Shown here piece by piece: positions 1 through 7,239 of a stretch of 64,000 nt of DNA (its first letter is position 1; each line of letters starts with the position of its first letter). The stretch is taken from assembly GCA_015061815.1 (NCBI GenBank), contig SUVW01000006.1:53684-117683 (forward strand). Direction: 5' to 3'. The position numbers were made by a program, and so were the translations under genes. The notes below the pieces were generated by a model. The model searched no databases and was not told the DNA's origin. It was given only the letters and a program-made list of their open reading frames with translations. The stretch is from Lentisphaerota bacterium. GTDB taxonomy: Bacteria; Verrucomicrobiota; Lentisphaeria; Victivallales; Victivallaceae.

Positions 1-23
1 GAAAAACAGATATTTCCGGAAAA

Positions 24-1919
24 CTATTTTTGGCGGTCAAGAAAAAACGCAAAGACGATCAGGTTCCACAGCAAATAACTGAAATCATGTCCTTTCTGGT
101 GCAAATTCCAGTATTTTTGCAAAACATTTTTGTTTATAAAATCATCGCCGGTCAAGCGGGAAGAAAACAGTTTATCATACGCTTGTTCTTTCCATGAATC
201 GCGCAGCCATGAAGCCATCGGTACCCCGAATCCCCGCTTGGGACGTTTCAATAATTCAGGGGTTATGAATTCGGGAAACGCAGCACAAAGAATATATTTG
301 CGGCGTTGAGCATTAAGCTTGTATTTCATCGGCAGCCTGGAGGCGAATTCAACCACATCTGTATCCAGAAACGGGGAACGCAGCTCCAACGCGTTGGCTG
401 ATGATGAAACATCTGCTTTGGGTAAAATATCCCCCGGCAAGTAGGTGCGCAAATCCAATTCCCCGAATTTTTCCACCCGGTCTTTGGCAATCAACTCCCA
501 CTCCAGAGAAGTAAATATCTGGGAAGAATCAAAGTTTACGACCTCCTGCAGCTTTGAGCCGTACAACTCCCGTTTTATATTATCCGGACAACGATTCAGC
601 AAGTTGAAATACCCGACATTTTCCGGAGAGGCAAATAATTTCAACAATCGCTTTATCCGTCCGCTGCGGCTGCGTTCTCCGTGTTCAGGGAACAAAGACG
701 CCAATGCACTGAATATAATCTTCCGGGCTTTTTGCGGAATCCAGTAAACCATTTCGGCATACCGCATTGCAAGATATCTCTCATATCCGGCAAATATCTC
801 ATCCGCTCCGTCCCCGCAGAGTGCAACGGATATTTTTTCTTTGGCAAATTTACTTAAAAGAGTCAGTGACAACGCAGATGCATCGGCAAAAGGTTCGCCG
901 AAGTGTGCCGCGATCTCTTCGGCAACAAAAAAATCATCCGGTTTTATTTCACGTTGATGATGGCGCAAATTTCCGCCGGAAACCTGATTTATTATTTCGG
1001 CAGACCTTTTGGCCGCATCCCGTTCATCATATGCAACTGTGGAAAATGCCGCTGTAAAAGTATCACAAGGTGCCGGATAAAGCATTTTCGCGGCGATCCC
1101 GGTAACAATGCATGAATCAACACCGCCGGAAAGGAATGCCCCGATCGGAACATCTGATGCCAAACGCTTTTCGACAGCTTTTTCCACCAGAGTGCGCAAT
1201 TTTGCAGTTGCTGAATCCATATTCAATGTGCTGTTTTTTATGGAGAAATCAGCCTGCCAATAACAACGGATGGATATTTGATTATTTTCCAGATTAAGTT
1301 CAAGCAAGTGTCCCGGAGGCATTTTCCGTACATTGCGATATACGGTATCCGGTTGCGGGATATATTGCAAAGACATAAAATTACTGATTGCTTCTTTATC
1401 CAATTCATCCGGGAATCCCGGATACTGCCGCAATCCGGCAAAAGTACTGGCGAAAACCAACGTATCACCATCCATAAAGTAGAGCAGGGGCTTATGTCCG
1501 AGCCGGTCCCGGCCTAAAAGCAGTTTGCGTTTTGAACGATCAAAAATTGCAAATGCAAATATTCCATCCAACTGTGAAACACAATCACTGCCGCAACTTT
1601 CGTAAAGATGAAGCAATGTTTCAGTATCAGAATCAGTTTTGAATGTATGCCCGTTGGCAATCAGTTTGGCACGCAATTTCTGAAAATTGTAAATTTCGCC
1701 ATCCAGTACCACCACAATCCGGTCATCATCACTGACCATTGGTTGGTGCCCATTTTTTAAATCAATAACAGCCAGTCGGTTGTGTCCGAATGAAGCATCG
1801 TCAGATTCCCAAAGACCGCAATCATCCGGTCCCCGGTGTTTCTGAACTTGCATCATCGCTGCAACAATTTGGCCGCAGGCTTTGCCATGTGTATTAACGA
1901 TTCCGGAAACAGCACTCAT
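24..1919 (-). CDS. Asparagine synthetase B-like protein, nucleophile Cys replaced by Ser
   Basis: Glutamine-hydrolysing asparagine synthetase family, which converts aspartate and ATP to asparagine using ammonia from glutamine. The N-terminal class II amidotransferase domain keeps HRGPD (about residues 28-32) and DGEIYNF (73-79). The C-terminal synthetase domain has the ATP-binding SGGVDS (264-269). The start at 1919 is preferred over an in-frame ATG at 2012 because an AGGA lies about 12 bases upstream and the family fold begins here. Odd point: family members start MCGI, with Cys2 as the nucleophile, whereas this one starts MSAVSGIV, so Ser stands where Cys should be and is not N-terminal. 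It may use free ammonia, or the base may be an error. It is divergent from tsaE. Fold is certain; activity is uncertain. Confidence 0.88.
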   Translation of the reverse strand: MSAVSGIVNTHGKACGQIVAAMMQVQKHRGPDDCGLWESDDASFGHNRLAVIDLKNGHQPMVSDDDRIVVVLDGEIYNFQKLRAKLIANGHTFKTDSDTETLLHLYESCGSDCVSQLDGIFAFAIFDRSKRKLLLGRDRLGHKPLLYFMDGDTLVFASTFAGLRQYPGFPDELDKEAISNFMSLQYIPQPDTVYRNVRKMPPGHLLELNLENNQISIRCYWQADFSIKNSTLNMDSATAKLRTLVEKAVEKRLASDVPIGAFLSGGVDSCIVTGIAAKMLYPAPCDTFTAAFSTVAYDERDAAKRSAEIINQVSGGNLRHHQREIKPDDFFVAEEIAAHFGEPFADASALSLTLLSKFAKEKISVALCGDGADEIFAGYERYLAMRYAEMVYWIPQKARKIIFSALASLFPEHGERSRSGRIKRLLKLFASPENVGYFNLLNRCPDNIKRELYGSKLQEVVNFDSSQIFTSLEWELIAKDRVEKFGELDLRTYLPGDILPKADVSSSANALELRSPFLDTDVVEFASRLPMKYKLNAQRRKYILCAAFPEFITPELLKRPKRGFGVPMASWLRDSWKEQAYDKLFSSRLTGDDFINKNVLQKYWNLHQKGHDFSYLLWNLIVFAFFLDRQK

Positions 1920-2053
1920 ATCAACGGAAATTCCTATATTTATTTTGGCATACTTTATTAATATAGCATCAAAAAGGGATTTTTTCAATCTTTCAACTTG
2001 AATACAGGGCAAATCAAGGTTATATTTAGTGATGTGTTACAGCAGGTGTTTAT

Positions 2054-2473
2054 ATGAAAAAATTTATTTCACATTCAGAAAAAGAAACCGAGAAAATCGC
2101 ATTTGAGCTGGCAGCCGGAATACCTGTCGGGAGCGTAATAACACTGGACGGTGACCTTGGAGCCGGAAAAACTGTTTTTGCCAGGGGATTTGCACGCGGT
2201 CTGGGAATTACCGAAGCAGTATCCAGCCCGACTTATACTATTGCACAAGAATATATACTTCCTGATAAAAAACGTCTTTATCATCTGGATCTTTACCGTA
2301 TCTCATCCGCTGAAGCAGGATTGGCATTCGGAGTAGATGAATTTTTCAATGACCCCGGGGCGTATGCTTTGGTGGAGTGGCCGGAGAGAGTAGGGGATGT
2401 GATTCCTGATTCGGCTGTAAAAATCTTCATCCGGCATTTGGACGAGAACAGCCGGGAGATAACCCTGTCATGA
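2054..2473 (+). CDS. tsaE: tRNA threonylcarbamoyladenosine biosynthesis ATPase TsaE
   Basis: TsaE (YjeE) is the small ATPase that helps TsaB and TsaD make the t6A modification of ANN-decoding tRNAs in the cytoplasm. The 139-residue length is normal. Visible motifs are a Walker A, GDLGAGKT, at about residues 33-40, the switch segment SSPTYTIAQEY, and HLDLYRI, all typical of the family. The stop overlaps the next start by 4 bases (ATGA), so it is translationally coupled to the CPBP protease gene and heads a three-gene operon. tsaB and tsaD are not in the window. Confidence 0.95.
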   Translation: MKKFISHSEKETEKIAFELAAGIPVGSVITLDGDLGAGKTVFARGFARGLGITEAVSSPTYTIAQEYILPDKKRLYHLDLYRISSAEAGLAFGVDEFFNDPGAYALVEWPERVGDVIPDSAVKIFIRHLDENSREITLS

Positions 2474-3132
2474 TCGTCTCTCCTGCGCCCTGGTCCGGCG
2501 AAATAAGCGATGCTCCAGTGCGGATCGCATGGGTGCTTTTTTGCCTGATAGCCATGCCAACTCTGTTGAGAATGTGTGGTATACCATCAGAAATGCTGTC
2601 TTTGTTTTCAGTCGCGGCGGCTCTGCCGGGATGTGTTGCGCCTTTGCCGGTATTGGGAATAAAAAAAGCAGAAAGCAAAGATTTTATTTTGATTGCCGGA
2701 CTTTATGCCCTGATAATAATACTTTCTGCTGTGATAAATCTGTTTTGGCTGCCGCTGCTCAATAACCTCGGGATATCTTATTGTGACACCCAGGAAATTG
2801 TCCGGCTGCTGCAAAATGCCAAATTCTCCGGCCGGATCATGATTTTTTTATCCGGCTGTCTGCTGACCCCGGTCGTTGAAGAGGTACTTTTCCGGCGCAT
2901 GATTTATGCACAATGGCAAAAAATTCACGCTCCGACAGCATTTGCCGGAACAACGGTACTTTTTGCTGTGCTGCACTTCTTTATTTCCGGACTGCCCGGA
3001 TTACTGATCATGGGCGGTTGTTTTCAATATATTTTCTTGAAAAGGCAGAATCTGTTATCTGCCATAATGCTTCACGCCCTGGTGAACACAATCGCTTTTA
3101 CAATGTCTTTATTATTTATACAGGAGATATGA
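2470..3132 (+). CDS. CPBP family intramembrane glutamic protease
   Basis: Multi-pass membrane protein of 220 residues with the CPBP/Abi (CAAX-protease-like) signature. EEVLFRR (about residues 137-143) supplies the catalytic glutamates and arginine, and a later LHFFISG and LHALVNT supply the histidine and the Asn-containing motif. Related bacterial proteins act in bacteriocin self-immunity or prenyl-protein processing; the substrate here is unknown. It overlaps tsaE by 4 bases and its stop touches the MarC start region, so all three appear co-transcribed. Confidence 0.85.
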   Translation: MIVSPAPWSGEISDAPVRIAWVLFCLIAMPTLLRMCGIPSEMLSLFSVAAALPGCVAPLPVLGIKKAESKDFILIAGLYALIIILSAVINLFWLPLLNNLGISYCDTQEIVRLLQNAKFSGRIMIFLSGCLLTPVVEEVLFRRMIYAQWQKIHAPTAFAGTTVLFAVLHFFISGLPGLLIMGGCFQYIFLKRQNLLSAIMLHALVNTIAFTMSLLFIQEI

Positions 3133-3134
3133 AA

Positions 3135-3755
3135 ATGTGGGAAAACCTCTGGACAGTTTTTGAAAATTCACTTTATTTTATAGCCTTGATAAATCCGGCG
3201 AGCAAGATATTTTTTCTCACCGCCCAGCGGCCGCAGCTGACAGCCGCAGAAATGCGTCACATATCCTGCCGGGCTTCACTGGTGGCGTTTCTGATTTTAC
3301 TGGGATGTTGTCTGGGGGGGAATTTCGTATTGGAACATATTTTCCGGGTAAAGTTGTATGCGCTTCAATTATCCGGCGGATTGGTGTTATTGTTTTCCGG
3401 CTTGGCGGCAGTTCAAAAAGGGGTTTTTTACCACGATAACGATCAGCAAAAGCACCCGTCTTACGAAGAATTGTCGGTTGTCCCGCTGGCTGCTCCTTTG
3501 ATCGCCGGCCCGGGAACGATTGCAGCAACGATCTCATTTTCAATGCAGTACGGAACATTATCTACTCTTTTTTCACTGTTACCGGCCCTGCTGTTCAATT
3601 TATTTTTAATGCTTTCCAGCCGCTACATATCCAGAACGCTGGAATTCTTTGCCTTCGCCGGGCCGGTGATCCGTCTGACCGGACTGATCGTTATGGCGGT
3701 TGCCATGCAAATGATGTTATCCGGAGCAGGGGCATTTCTCCATTCTCTTCAATAA
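3135..3755 (+). CDS. MarC family integral membrane protein
   Basis: About 206 residues with six predicted membrane segments and the MarC/UPF0056 pattern: ALINPASKIFFL near the N-terminus and PLAAPLIAGPGTIAATI in the centre. MarC proteins are inner-membrane proteins of unresolved transport function. ATG 3135 is chosen because AGGAG lies 8 bases upstream (3122-3126). An in-frame ATG at 3129 overlaps the CPBP stop but sits too close to that site. Last gene of the tsaE operon. Confidence 0.85.
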   Translation: MWENLWTVFENSLYFIALINPASKIFFLTAQRPQLTAAEMRHISCRASLVAFLILLGCCLGGNFVLEHIFRVKLYALQLSGGLVLLFSGLAAVQKGVFYHDNDQQKHPSYEELSVVPLAAPLIAGPGTIAATISFSMQYGTLSTLFSLLPALLFNLFLMLSSRYISRTLEFFAFAGPVIRLTGLIVMAVAMQMMLSGAGAFLHSLQ

Positions 3756-3847
3756 AAAATAACAGTTCATATTTTAATGAATAGACAAGGTAAGCGCACT
3801 GTTTAAAAAAACTTTGCGTTTGCTTTTATAATCGGCACTTTGTCATA

Positions 3848-3879
3848 TTTTTTATTTTTTTTATTTTTTTTATTTTTTT
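3848..3879 (+). promoter_or_regulatory. Periodic T-tract upstream of the glycosidase promoter
   Basis: Four runs of 6-8 T separated by single A residues, with a 9-base period, end just before the -35 hexamer of the next gene. AT tracts here can bind the RNA polymerase alpha subunit or bend DNA. Function is inferred only from position. No gene is visible in the rest of 3756-3966. Confidence 0.3.
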
Positions 3880-3882
3880 AAG

Positions 3883-3936
3883 TTGCATTTTTTCAAAGTA
3901 GTGCTATCTTTAGTATATAACATGGATGGCTATGTT
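3883..3936 (+). promoter_or_regulatory. Promoter and operator of the glycosidase operon
   Basis: A -35 TTGCAT (3883-3888), a 16-base spacer and a -10 TATCTT (3905-3910) predict a start near 3917. Immediately after lies the operator-like AACAT-N8-ATGTT (3919-3936). The same 18 bases, on the opposite strand, occur at 22671-22688 just downstream of another promoter. The position over the transcription start suggests a repressor site. Confidence 0.55.
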
Positions 3937-3966
3937 GTATCATTGTTTAACTAACGGGAGTTTAGT

Positions 3967-6126
3967 ATGCATGGCACTAAAAAATTTTTTACTACCGTAA
4001 AAGCATTCTCGCTGGCAGTTATCGCTTTCCACAGCATTATTCTGTCTGCCGCTCAAACCGACTTTATAAAAGTTCTCCACCGGAGCGATATAGATGATCT
4101 GTATGATATAAACATGAATTGCCGTTGGCTCAGAGACAATCAAATCGGATTTTCCAATTGGTATAAAACGGCAGATCGCGGCAGAAGTTTTACCAGACAA
4201 TATGTTGAAAAAAGTGTAACAGTTACCCTGCTCCTGAATGACAAACCGGTAAAATTCGGCAGATTGTATAATGAAAGTTTCTGGCAGCCGGATAAAATGC
4301 GCAGGGTTCATATCGGACTTGCCGGAGCCGGTGTGAAAATCAGGCAGGAACTGGCAATTTTCAATGACCAGACAGGTTATCTGGTCAAACTCTCCGGCTT
4401 AAAAGGAAAAACCGGTACTCTGACTGTCACCTTGAAGAGCATGGGGCAGGGGAAAGGAAGCGTAAAAAACAATCTGGTAACATTTGATATCGATCGGGAT
4501 TATCACAAAGGTTTCACCCACTGCTTTGCAGTGTCGCTCCCTCAAACCTCCACAGCTGAAATAGCAGATGTTTCGGTAACTCCATATCCTGCCGGTTATT
4601 CAGTCAAAGACAAAATCGATACCGAGTCCCGGGCGGTGATAACTGTGCCGGTGGATGGCCAACAGGAAGAAATTGAATTTTTCCTGATCAGTGCTCTGGT
4701 AAAAACCGGTAATACCATTCCGGTTGATGAGTTGCAGAAAAAGGTAAAAAATCCGGAAGCATTCTTTTCCAGCCGACTCAAAGAATGGCAGGATTATTTC
4801 AGCACCGCAGTTCCTGAACTGGAAAGCAGTGATATCCGATTGCTGCAATTTTATGCATGGAACTACTATATATTCAAAGCCAACACCTATCTTGACCATG
4901 ACAATTCTCCGTATTATATCTGTCCGAGTAAAGAGTGGAGCTGGTTGCCATTGAATTGGGATGAAGACAGTGCCCATATTATCAGTGGCGCACGCTGGTT
5001 GAATTCTCCTGCACAGTTGAAAATGATGGAAAATATGTTTTTTCACTTCATGCAAAACTCTTCTCCTCTCAGTTACGGATTGATGACAATGGCAGGATGG
5101 GAGTATTATCTGCGAACCGGCAGCAAAGAATTTTTGCAGAAAGCTTATGATGCGATAAAAAATATACGTAAGCGATATACAAAAAATATGCGGGGTGATC
5201 TGGTCATACAACGCAACAGCTTCCTTATCGGGTGGGATGATTCGCTCCGGTACGCCTGGGGAGGATATAATAAAAATCTCCGCAATTTTGAACGTCAGAT
5301 CATGCCAGTTGATCTTAATTCTTATCTGGTCAGGGAATGTCAAATCATGGCAGAAGCTGCAATAATTCTCGGAAAACCGGAAGAAGCTGCCTTCTGGAAA
5401 GCGCAAGCAGACAAAACATCCAAAGAAATCCAGCGATTGATGTGGGATGAAAACAGCGGATTTTATTATGATATCTTTGCCGATGATCATACCAAACTGA
5501 TGTGCAAAGCTTCCAGTGGTTTTACTCCGATGTGTGCCGGTATCCCGAATCGCAAACAGGCAGAAAAAATGCTGAAACTATTGAAAGACCCCGGAGAATT
5601 CGGCAGCCGTTATGCCATTCCCACTCTGGCAGTAAGCGAACCGAAACGCGGCAATAACTGGTCAGGCGATATCGCCGGACGCAACAATTGGCTGGTCGAA
5701 CAAGGCTTGGCGCGTTATGACCGGGATTCTTCGGCATGGATCACTGAAAAAACGGTTGAATTATTCATGCGCCGGGAAGGTGCCAGAGCAGGGGGATATA
5801 TCAAGCCGGACAAACTGACAGAAAACCACCGGTTGTTTGTCACGGAAATTGCCGGAGGTCTGGATATGGTGATCCGGCACATCATCGGTTTTACTCCGGA
5901 AACAGATGGTTTTTCCATTCTGCCCGCTGCGCTGGACAAAAATATGGATCATCTGCGCTGGCAGATTGAATTCAGAGGTAAACAAATTGAAATTTACTGG
6001 GACCGTCCGAATGGGGATATTAAATTTTCCGGAATTCCGGAAGGGTATTCTGTTTTGATTGATGGTCAACGCGTATTTAACAGTAAATCTATTCCAACCG
6101 TCAGAAAAAATTTTCCATTAAAATAA
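3967..6126 (+). CDS. Secreted six-hairpin glycosidase (GH63/MGH1-like)
   Basis: 719 residues. An N-terminal signal peptide (about residues 1-29, basic KK then a hydrophobic run ending LSAAQ) is followed by a beta-sandwich region and an (alpha/alpha)6 catalytic domain. Segments such as LNWDEDSAHIISGARWLN, SGFYYDIFADD and RNNWLVEQGLARYD match GH63, trehalase and MGH1-type glucosidases; the exact family and substrate cannot be read. An AGGAG-poor but clean ATG follows the promoter at 3883. It precedes the prepilin-like gene by 63 bases. Probably regulated through the operator at 3919. Confidence 0.75.
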   Translation: MHGTKKFFTTVKAFSLAVIAFHSIILSAAQTDFIKVLHRSDIDDLYDINMNCRWLRDNQIGFSNWYKTADRGRSFTRQYVEKSVTVTLLLNDKPVKFGRLYNESFWQPDKMRRVHIGLAGAGVKIRQELAIFNDQTGYLVKLSGLKGKTGTLTVTLKSMGQGKGSVKNNLVTFDIDRDYHKGFTHCFAVSLPQTSTAEIADVSVTPYPAGYSVKDKIDTESRAVITVPVDGQQEEIEFFLISALVKTGNTIPVDELQKKVKNPEAFFSSRLKEWQDYFSTAVPELESSDIRLLQFYAWNYYIFKANTYLDHDNSPYYICPSKEWSWLPLNWDEDSAHIISGARWLNSPAQLKMMENMFFHFMQNSSPLSYGLMTMAGWEYYLRTGSKEFLQKAYDAIKNIRKRYTKNMRGDLVIQRNSFLIGWDDSLRYAWGGYNKNLRNFERQIMPVDLNSYLVRECQIMAEAAIILGKPEEAAFWKAQADKTSKEIQRLMWDENSGFYYDIFADDHTKLMCKASSGFTPMCAGIPNRKQAEKMLKLLKDPGEFGSRYAIPTLAVSEPKRGNNWSGDIAGRNNWLVEQGLARYDRDSSAWITEKTVELFMRREGARAGGYIKPDKLTENHRLFVTEIAGGLDMVIRHIIGFTPETDGFSILPAALDKNMDHLRWQIEFRGKQIEIYWDRPNGDIKFSGIPEGYSVLIDGQRVFNSKSIPTVRKNFPLK

Positions 6127-6189
6127 CCCAATAACCCCAAAAACAAAAACGACAGCGATATCAGCTGTCACAAAGGAAGGAGTTGCATC

Positions 6190-6441
6190 ATGAAAAACAC
6201 CAACCAAAAAACTTTTACCCTTATTGAGTCGCTGGTGAAAAGATCACATCTCAATCGTAATCATGCCGATGGAAATCAAGATGGATATTCACCTGTCCTC
6301 GGACAGGTGAAGCAGTACTGCTTCACCTGTCCTCGGACAGGTGAAGCAGTACTGCTTCACCCTGATCGAACTCCTTGTAGTTATTGCAATTATAGCGATT
6401 CTGGCAGCAATTCTGCTTCCGGCCTTGAACAGCGCACGTGA
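6190..6441 (+). pseudogene. Displaced leader of the prepilin-like gene, out of frame
   Basis: This ATG has a strong ribosome site (GGAAGGAG, about 9 bases upstream) and reads MKNTNQKTFTLIESLVKRSHL, then continues through the palindromic repeat at 6288-6361 and ends 83 codons on, out of frame with the pilin body at 6341-7096. If one 34-base repeat unit is removed, the frame runs on through QVKQYC into FTLIELLVV. The strong start signal is here and the pilin body lacks one, so the gene is probably frameshifted in this assembly. From memory, long leaders with a first FTLIE-like stretch occur in other Victivallis prepilins; not checked. Confidence 0.6.
6288..6361 (+). repeat. 34-bp palindromic unit, 2.2 tandem copies
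   Basis: Units at 6288-6321 and 6322-6355 are identical, followed by a further TTCACC. Each holds a first inverted repeat (11-base arms, TTCACCTGTCC against GGACAGGTGAA) that overlaps a second perfect one (GTGAAGCAGT against ACTGCTTCAC). Because 34 is not a multiple of 3, the copy number sets the reading frame of the pilin gene. Confidence 0.95.
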
Positions 6442-7096
6442 ACGCGGCCGATCCGCGAGCTGTATCAACAATCTCAAACAAATCGGTACCGGATTTGTCA
6501 TGTACGGCGATGCCAATAATGACTGGATCCCCAGAGACACTCCGCACAGCACGTATTTTCATGTGTATTGGAACGGCGCGTGGGGAGATACTTCGGTGGC
6601 GAATTATAATTGGACACATGTTATACATCCGTACGTCCCTCTGATTGACACCAGCCATCCGACCGCCCCGGATTACGCTGCCGGTCCGATTGCTCTTTGT
6701 CCATCTGATTCGACTCCCAACGCCGGTATTTTAAATAATCAGCCCCATTCCTGTAATAACCCATCTTATGGACTTAATTACGGTGTGGCTCGTTCCGGTG
6801 TGGATCAGGGGTATGGTACTGCGGCATATAAAGCCTATGTACCTAAATATGACCGAATCATAAATCCTTCAAAAAAGGTTTTGGTCGCAGATTCAGAAGA
6901 CAGCAGTGTTATAGGTGGAAAAAATGCAGCAAATGCGTGTACTGTCGGAGTCGATGTTGGCGTTCCTAATATCGCCAGAAGACACAATAACGGCAGTAAT
7001 ATCCTCTTTGCAACATTGCATGTCTCAAGCAAAACAGATGCCGAACTTGATTTATTCACCAATGCTGAGGATGGTGAACTGTACGGCTGCAGATAA
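6341..7096 (+). CDS. Prepilin-like H-X9-DG family protein, body of a frameshifted gene
   Basis: 251 codons from a GTG at 6341. It carries the prepilin helix [13 protein letters not shown] and NSARERGR, a Cys-containing SCINNLKQ segment and a globular C-terminal domain. In this frame a TGA stands at 6308, so no start other than the GTG inside the palindrome is available; that GTG has no clear ribosome site. The residue before Phe is Cys, not the Gly usually needed by prepilin peptidase. The C-terminal H-X9-DG motif is degenerate: [15 protein letters not shown] has TL for DG. Both points fit a decaying or switched-off gene. It lies between two secreted-protein genes. Confidence 0.7.
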   Translation: MKQYCFTLIELLVVIAIIAILAAILLPALNSARERGRSASCINNLKQIGTGFVMYGDANNDWIPRDTPHSTYFHVYWNGAWGDTSVANYNWTHVIHPYVPLIDTSHPTAPDYAAGPIALCPSDSTPNAGILNNQPHSCNNPSYGLNYGVARSGVDQGYGTAAYKAYVPKYDRIINPSKKVLVADSEDSSVIGGKNAANACTVGVDVGVPNIARRHNNGSNILFATLHVSSKTDAELDLFTNAEDGELYGCR

Positions 7097-7105
7097 TGCT
7101 TTCAG

Positions 7106-7148
7106 TCTGACACGTACACGGACGTCTATCGGCCGTGTGCGTGCCAGA
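7106..7148 (+). terminator. Imperfect long hairpin after the prepilin-like gene
   Basis: TCTG-A-CACG-T-ACACGG (from 7106) pairs with CCGTGT-G-CGTG-C-CAGA (to 7148), leaving two weak positions. The following sequence is only moderately T-rich, so it may be a weak terminator or a processing hairpin. Confidence 0.35.
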
Positions 7149-7239
7149 TTATTATATTCTCGATTTATATCACGTTAATTTTGAAAAAAATAACGCGGGC
7201 ATGGATATTTGGTCTTTTTTCAGGGAGAAAAATAATATA

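Noticed and set aside
1917..2012. N-terminal extension of the asparagine synthetase-like gene starting at the 2012 ATG
   Set aside because: The family fold begins at 1919, where a ribosome site is visible. The extension shows no conserved sequence and reaches to within about 40 bases of the divergent tsaE start.
4600..5490. Long minus-strand frame inside the glycosidase at 3967
   Set aside because: Shadow of the real gene; no motif and no start signal.
6323..6658. Open frames on the minus strand across the palindromic repeat
   Set aside because: They arise because the repeat is symmetrical and the pilin gene lies on the plus strand; no ribosome site or family match.
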